The position numbers were made by a program, and so were the translations under genes. 64,000 nt of DNA, taken from the NCBI RefSeq assembly GCF_036311905.1, contig NZ_JAZDCH010000027.1, positions 27,611 through 91,610 of the forward strand, written 5' to 3'. Shown piece after piece: positions 59,386 through 64,000 of the stretch. Numbering within the stretch: the stretch's first letter is position 1; each line of letters opens with the position of its first letter. Origin of the DNA: Brachybacterium sp036311905 (GTDB taxonomy: Bacteria; Actinomycetota; Actinomycetes; Actinomycetales; Dermabacteraceae). Below the pieces are notes generated by a model, which ran no database searches, was not told the DNA's origin, and saw only the letters and a list, made by a program, of their open reading frames with translations.

Positions 59386-60975
59386 TCACCACAGCACGAT
59401 CAGCTGCACGACGAGGATCTTGACCACCATGCCCACGGCGAACAGGGCGGAGTAACCGGACTCGGCGCGCTCGTCGTCGGTGAACGTGGCCACGTGCCCC
59501 ATGAGCACCGGCTGCCCGATGAAGCCCGCGAGCGCCCCGAGGGTGCGCGGCGCGGACATCCCCGCCCAGCGCCCGACGCCCCAGAGGGCGAGCAACGACG
59601 CGGCGGTGAGCCCCGCGGCGAGCAGCGCGACGAGCAGGCCCGTGCGGCTCGGCGCGGTCTCGGCGAAGCTCTCGCCGCTCGCGAGGCCGACCGTCGCGAG
59701 GAAGAGGACCAGGCCGAGCTGGCGGATGGTGAGGTTCGCGGAGCCGGGGATGGTCCAGATCAGCGGTCCGGTGCGCTCGAGCCGTCCCAGCACCAGGCCC
59801 ACCACGAGCGGACCGGCGGCCGCCCCGAGGGCGAGGCTCGCTCCGCCGCCCAGCGGGATGCTCACGAGGCCCGCGAGGATGCCGAGGGCGATCCCGAGAC
59901 CCACGCTGATCCAGTCGACCTCGGTGATCCGCCGCTCCGAGTCGCCGAACAGGGAGGACAGCTCGCCCATCCGCTCGCGGGGTACGACCACCCGCACCCG
60001 GTCGCCGAGCTGGAGGCGCATGTCGGGCAGCGCCAGCAGGTCGCGGTCGCCCCGGCGCACCCGGGTGATGATGCCGCCGAATCGGCTGGGGATCCGCAGC
60101 TGGGCGACGGTGCGCCCGGCCACCTCGGGATTGGAGACCACCCACCGGCGGTAGTCGACCACCGAGCGGTCGTCGGCGAGGTCCCCCGGGGCGAGGCGGC
60201 CGAGGTGGGAGACGGCCCGGTCGATCGCCTCGGGGGCGCCCACGAGCAGCAGGTGGTCGCCCACCCGGAGGTCGTCCTCGGGCAGGGCGACCCGCACCGC
60301 CCCGTCCCGCAGCAGATAGGACATGCGCAGCTGCCCGCCCCGGCCTCCCGCGCGCGCCGCGATCCCGGGGATCTCCTGGACCCGCAGCGCCCGGTCGAGC
60401 TCGACGGTCGCGGTCCGCAGCCCGGCGGCGGAGGCGGGGGCGGGGTCGCGGCGGCCCGGCAGGGGGCGTCGGCCGACGGCGGAGAGCACGAGGAGGGCGA
60501 CGATCACGCCGACGGGATAGGCGATCGCGAAGCCGACGGCCGGCTCGGGGGAGCCGTCGAGAGTCCGGGTCGCGGTGTCCAGCGCCGGGGAGGCGGTGGT
60601 CATGCCCGAGACCATCCCGCCCAGGAGACCGGGGGAGAGGCCCAGCAGGCTGCCGGCCCCGAGGGCGAGCGCACCGGTGAGGACCAGCAGCATGCTGGCC
60701 GCGAGCAGCAGTCGGGTCTGGGTGCGCAGATCGCGCAGCACGCTCGCCCCGGCGGCGAGCCCCGTGGTGTAGACGAAGAGGGCCAGGCCCACGGCCTGCA
60801 GCAGGTCCAGACCCTCGCCGAGGCGCGGGTCGAGGGCGCCGACGGCGAGGCCGACGAACAGGGCGCCCGCGGCGCCGAGCCGGAGCGGGCCGAGGCGGAG
60901 GGCGCCGAGCGCCGATCCGGCCGCCATCACCAGGACGAGGGTCAGGACGGGAGTGGCGGCGAGGAGGTCGAGCAT
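59386..60975 (-). CDS. AspT/YidE-type antiporter with two TrkA_C domains
   Basis: This 529-residue protein has two sets of about five to six helices (residues ~1-170 and ~360-529) flanking two TrkA_C/RCK_C domains (about 195-280 and 285-350). Motif-like stretches are FVYTTGLAAGASVL, GGMVSGMTTASPALDTA and, in the second half, FLATVGLASGESFAETA. This layout is that of AspT aspartate-alanine antiporters and YidE/YbjL proteins; the substrate is unknown. The gene diverges from the subtilase gene across a 230-bp region rich in inverted repeats. Confidence 0.9.
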   Translation of the reverse strand: MLDLLAATPVLTLVLVMAAGSALGALRLGPLRLGAAGALFVGLAVGALDPRLGEGLDLLQAVGLALFVYTTGLAAGASVLRDLRTQTRLLLAASMLLVLTGALALGAGSLLGLSPGLLGGMVSGMTTASPALDTATRTLDGSPEPAVGFAIAYPVGVIVALLVLSAVGRRPLPGRRDPAPASAAGLRTATVELDRALRVQEIPGIAARAGGRGGQLRMSYLLRDGAVRVALPEDDLRVGDHLLLVGAPEAIDRAVSHLGRLAPGDLADDRSVVDYRRWVVSNPEVAGRTVAQLRIPSRFGGIITRVRRGDRDLLALPDMRLQLGDRVRVVVPRERMGELSSLFGDSERRITEVDWISVGLGIALGILAGLVSIPLGGGASLALGAAAGPLVVGLVLGRLERTGPLIWTIPGSANLTIRQLGLVLFLATVGLASGESFAETAPSRTGLLVALLAAGLTAASLLALWGVGRWAGMSAPRTLGALAGFIGQPVLMGHVATFTDDERAESGYSALFAVGMVVKILVVQLIVLW

Positions 60976-61022
60976 GCTCTGAGGCTAGTCCCGCGAGGGC
61001 TGTCATCGCAGGTCACGAGGGT

Positions 61023-61064
61023 GAGGTGATCGGAACGTCACCTCCACCCGAAGGTGACGTTCCG
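61023..61064. promoter_or_regulatory. Cluster of inverted repeats in a divergent promoter region
   Basis: CGGAACGTCACCT (61031-61043) and AGGTGACGTTCCG (61052-61064) form a perfect 13-bp inverted repeat with an 8-base spacer. GAGGTGA (61023-61029) adds a third half-site that pairs with the TCACCTC (61038-61044) with an 8-base spacer. The three alternating AGGTGA/TCACCT half-sites lie 48-89 bp upstream of the antiporter start and about 142 bp upstream of the subtilase ATG. They are best explained as operators for a dimeric regulator. Confidence 0.7.
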
Positions 61065-61205
61065 GTAACGGTGTCAGTGGATCTTCAGGTTTCCGCCCGG
61101 TCACCGGTCGGAGCCGCTTGACTGCCCCCACCGGTGCGCGTCGGGACCCCCTCCCGGGCGCGAGGACGCGCGGCGCACCGACCACCCCCGACCGGAGGAC
61201 CGCCG

Positions 61206-63968
61206 ATGCCGTTCAGCCCGCTTTCCCCACCCTCTCCCGACCCCGCACCCGACCCCTCGTCGGGCCGCGCCCCCGATGCCGCCGCCGTCGACCGCGCCCT
61301 CGGCCGTCGTCGCTGGGGCCGAACCCTCGCCGCCGGCACCGCGGGCGGCGCGCTCGTGGCCGGGCTCCTCACGGCCCCCGCCGCGCTCGCCGACCCCGGG
61401 GACCTGACCCCGCTCGGCACCGCCTCGGAGCTCGGCGTCGACGTCCCCGTGCAGGACGAGCTGCTGGACGGCTCCGCCGAGGCCATCCCCGGCCGCTGGT
61501 TCGTGCAGGTCGCCGGTGATCCGGTGCTGCAGGGCGGCTCCGCGCGCGCGAACACCACCGCGCAGGAGCAGGTGCAGCAGCGCGCCGCCGACCTCGCCAT
61601 CGACCTCGAGGTCGAGCGCTCCTTCACCGGCGGCTGGAACGGCATGACCGTCAACATGTCCGATGCCGACGTGGCCGCCCTGCGCGGCGTCGCCGGCGTC
61701 GAGGCCGTCTTCCCGGTGCTCGCGGTCGAGGCGCCCGAGCCCGCCGCGACCTCCCCCGAGGACGCCCCCGCCAACGCCATGACCGGCGCGGATGTCCTGC
61801 AGGAGGTCGAGGGGCTGAGCGGTGACGGGGTCCGCGTCGCGATCATCGACTCCGGCATCGACTACAACCACCCCGATCTCGGCGGCTCCGGCACCGATGA
61901 CGAGACCGCGGACTTCCCGAACGATCGCGTCGTGGGCGGCTACGACTATGTGGGCGACGCCTACGACTCCTCGACCGGGGTGCCCGCCGCGCCCGACGCC
62001 TTCCCCGACGACTGCGGCGGCCACGGCACCCACGTCGCGGGCATCGTCGGCGCCGACGGCGAGGTCACCGGTGTCGCCCCCGAGGCGGACCTCCTCGCGT
62101 ACCGGATCTTCGGCTGCGACGGCTCGAGCGACACCGACGTCATCCTCGCCGCCATGGAGCAGGCCCGGACCGACGGCGCCGACGTCGTGAACATGTCCCT
62201 CGGCGCGAGCTTCATGACCTGGCCCGACTACCCGACCGCGCAGATGGCCGACTCCCTCGTCGACGCCGGGATCACCGTCGTGATCTCCGCGGGCAACTCC
62301 GGGACCTCCGGCACCTTCTCGAGCGGCGCCCCGGGCGTCGCCGCCTCGGCGATCACCGTCGCCTCCGTCGACTCGACCCATCGCCGCTCGCCCTACGCGA
62401 CCGCGGCCGGAAGCGACGTGGCCTACTCGGCGGCCACCGGCGCCCCGGCCCCGCCCACCGCGGGCGAGCTCGCGCTCGTCGCCGCCGGAGCGCCCGGCAC
62501 CCCGCAGGCCCAGGCCTGCGATCCCACGGGCGTGGCCCCGGCCGAGGCCGGTCAGGCGCTGCTCGTCGAGCGCGGCACCTGCTCCTTCCGCGAGAAGGCC
62601 CTCGCGGGCGAGGCGGCCGGGTACGAGGCCGTGATCCTCTACGACAACGCCCCCGGCGTCGTGAACCCGACCGTCGAGGGCGATCCCGCCCTCACCATTC
62701 CCGTGGTGATGCTCGGTCAGGCCGACGGCCTCGCCCTGCAGGAGGCGCTCGCCGCCGGAGCGGTCACCTGGACCTGGCAGGAGGGGACCACCGTGGTCGA
62801 GAACGAGACCGCCGGCCTCGTCTCCGACTTCTCCTCCTACGGCCTCACCGCGGATCTGCAGCTGAAGCCCGACGTCGCCGCCCCCGGCGGCTCGATCTGG
62901 TCCACCGTCCCGCTCGAGCAGGGCGCCCACGGCGCCAAGTCCGGCACCTCGATGGCCGCTCCGCACGTCGCGGGCGCTGCGGCGCTGCTGCTCGAGAAGA
63001 CCCCGGACCTCTCCCCGGCCGACGTCAAGGCCGCGATGATGTCCACCGCCGATCCGCTGACCTGGTCGCTGGTCCCGGACCAGGGCTACCTCGAGCCGGT
63101 CCACCGCCAGGGCGCGGGGATGCTCGACCTGGTCGCCGCGGCGAGCACCACGGCCCGGGTGGCCGAGCCGTCGATCTCCCTCGGCGAGGGCGATAACGGT
63201 CCGAAGACCGTGACCGTCACAGTCGAGAACAGCTCCGCGGAGGACGTCACCTACACCGTCGGCGTCCGCCACGGCGTCGCGACGGGCGCTCCGACCCTCG
63301 ATCCGGCCTTCTATGCCGCCGAGGGGATCGCGGAGCCGGCCGCCGAGGAGTTCACCGTCCCCGCGGGGAGCAGCGCCGACCTCGAGGTCACCCTCGGGGA
63401 GGACTTCGGCGAGAACGGCATCATCTACGGCGGCTGGATCACCCTCACCGCTCCCGACGCCGATCTCGTCGTGCCCTTCGCGGGCCTCTCCGGTGACTAC
63501 CAGGCGCTGCCGGTGCTCGAGGAGGTCGGCCTCGGCCTGCCCGCCCTCGGGGTGTCCGACGGCGCCGGCGGCGTGCTGATCGACGCCGACGGCGGCCACG
63601 AGTACACGATGCAGGACGGCGACGTCCCCTACCTCGCGTACCACCTGGCCTACCCGGTGGAGACCTTCGAGGTGCGTGCCTACCAGCTCAACGGCGGCGG
63701 CAAGCCCAAGCCGGTCAACCCCTCCGTCGGCTCGGTGCTGTCCGTGGACCATCTCGGCCGCACCGCCGGGCCCGAGGTCTGGGCGTGGGACGGCACCTAC
63801 GCGCTGAAGAACGAGAAGACCAAGACGGTCAAGAACGGCACCTACCAGCTCGAGCTGCGGGTGCTGAAGCCGCTCGGCGATCCCGCGAACCCCGACCACT
63901 GGGAGATCGTGCGGACGCCGACGTTCACCATCGCGAACCCGACCCCCGGGAAGCCCGGGGCGCACTGA
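61206..63968 (+). CDS. Secreted S8 (subtilisin-type) serine peptidase with PA domain
   Basis: This is a 920-residue peptidase. The ATG at 61206 follows GGAGGA; a GTG at 61134 would add 24 residues. The signal region shows a basic RRRW stretch, a hydrophobic core and a likely cleavage after APAALA (near residue 62). An inhibitor I9-like pro-region (about 75-175) precedes the catalytic domain with Asp215 (IIDSGIDYNHP), His273 (GGHGTHVAG) and Ser582 (SGTSMAAPHVAG). A PA domain is inserted between His and Ser (about 410-540). Beta-sandwich (Fn3-like) regions follow. There is no LPXTG or terminal helix, so it is probably released. Confidence 0.94.
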   Translation: MPFSPLSPPSPDPAPDPSSGRAPDAAAVDRALGRRRWGRTLAAGTAGGALVAGLLTAPAALADPGDLTPLGTASELGVDVPVQDELLDGSAEAIPGRWFVQVAGDPVLQGGSARANTTAQEQVQQRAADLAIDLEVERSFTGGWNGMTVNMSDADVAALRGVAGVEAVFPVLAVEAPEPAATSPEDAPANAMTGADVLQEVEGLSGDGVRVAIIDSGIDYNHPDLGGSGTDDETADFPNDRVVGGYDYVGDAYDSSTGVPAAPDAFPDDCGGHGTHVAGIVGADGEVTGVAPEADLLAYRIFGCDGSSDTDVILAAMEQARTDGADVVNMSLGASFMTWPDYPTAQMADSLVDAGITVVISAGNSGTSGTFSSGAPGVAASAITVASVDSTHRRSPYATAAGSDVAYSAATGAPAPPTAGELALVAAGAPGTPQAQACDPTGVAPAEAGQALLVERGTCSFREKALAGEAAGYEAVILYDNAPGVVNPTVEGDPALTIPVVMLGQADGLALQEALAAGAVTWTWQEGTTVVENETAGLVSDFSSYGLTADLQLKPDVAAPGGSIWSTVPLEQGAHGAKSGTSMAAPHVAGAAALLLEKTPDLSPADVKAAMMSTADPLTWSLVPDQGYLEPVHRQGAGMLDLVAAASTTARVAEPSISLGEGDNGPKTVTVTVENSSAEDVTYTVGVRHGVATGAPTLDPAFYAAEGIAEPAAEEFTVPAGSSADLEVTLGEDFGENGIIYGGWITLTAPDADLVVPFAGLSGDYQALPVLEEVGLGLPALGVSDGAGGVLIDADGGHEYTMQDGDVPYLAYHLAYPVETFEVRAYQLNGGGKPKPVNPSVGSVLSVDHLGRTAGPEVWAWDGTYALKNEKTKTVKNGTYQLELRVLKPLGDPANPDHWEIVRTPTFTIANPTPGKPGAH

Positions 63969-64000
63969 TCACGGTGATGCGCTGACCGCGGTGGTCGGCT

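Noticed and set aside
61101..63965. 954-codon minus-strand frame opposite the subtilase
   Set aside because: Gly/Val/Asp/Arg-rich without a signal or domain; the plus strand holds an intact S8 protease.

Overview
The window is ordinary chromosomal DNA from a very GC-rich actinobacterium. It has GTG as well as ATG starts, dense head-to-tail genes with 4-bp ATGA/GTGA overlaps, a HrcA/CIRCE-controlled stand-alone groL, an actinobacterial-style XPB helicase, LytR_C and DUF3263 small proteins, trehalose synthase, and RG-rich DEAD-box helicases. Gene content and composition fit the order Micrococcales; Brachybacterium or another Dermabacteraceae member is my best guess, by inference only. I see no insertion sequence, prophage, CRISPR array, rRNA or integrase.

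Layout. 1-6.5 kb: a circularly permuted ATP-grasp/alpha-E protein (cut by the window edge) behind an AIM24 gene, diverging from a membrane Ser/Thr kinase, a DsbA-like thiol protein, tRNA-Thr(UGU) and a small membrane protein. 6.5-12.3 kb: a DUF6636/variant-LRR membrane protein, trehalose synthase, a secreted-domain membrane protein, uracil-DNA glycosylase, DUF3263 and LytR_C proteins. 12.3-14.4 kb: tandem CIRCE operators, groL, terminator and a repeat/hairpin element. 14.4-19 kb: a nuclease/phosphatase-fold enzyme, two divergent luciferase-like oxidoreductases, and an ArsR repressor-CDF metal exporter pair with a candidate operator. 19-22.4 kb: rhodanese and DEAD-box helicase in a coupled pair, then a LacI regulator facing a GH2 glycosidase. 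24.5-30.2 kb: a tightly coupled run of methyltransferase, double GNAT, zinc alcohol dehydrogenase, RNase HI fusion, DUF418 and DUF4031 genes. 30.2-35.7 kb (minus strand): two-component system, LapA-like protein, XPB helicase and a multi-span membrane protein. 36-40.5 kb: 6-phosphogluconate dehydrogenase followed by three 56-bp tandem repeats and a strong terminator, a dispanin-like protein, a helicase-associated protein and an unusual tRNA-Leu(UAA). 40.5-46.3 kb: YggS, a ROK regulator diverging from an MFS exporter, a PLP trans-sulfuration-type enzyme and a Bax-inhibitor-like protein. 46.3-56.2 kb: cardiolipin synthase, two paralogous membrane proteins, a ThiD-like kinase, a GH3 lipoprotein, then SRPBCC-like, prolyl oligopeptidase and alpha/beta-hydrolase genes coupled by 4-bp overlaps. 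56.2-64 kb: a low-complexity secreted protein, a DUF2079 membrane protein, an unknown protein, an AspT/YidE-type transporter and a large secreted subtilase.

The most interesting non-coding signals are the 56-bp stem-loop repeat array after gnd, the class-I-shaped tRNA-Leu(UAA), the inverted repeats upstream of the subtilase, the ArsR dyad, and the nested palindrome after groL. The most interesting coding signals are three enzyme-fold proteins whose key catalytic residue looks changed: the ThiD-like kinase, the alpha/beta hydrolase and the GH3 protein. No whole new defence or biosynthetic system is evident.
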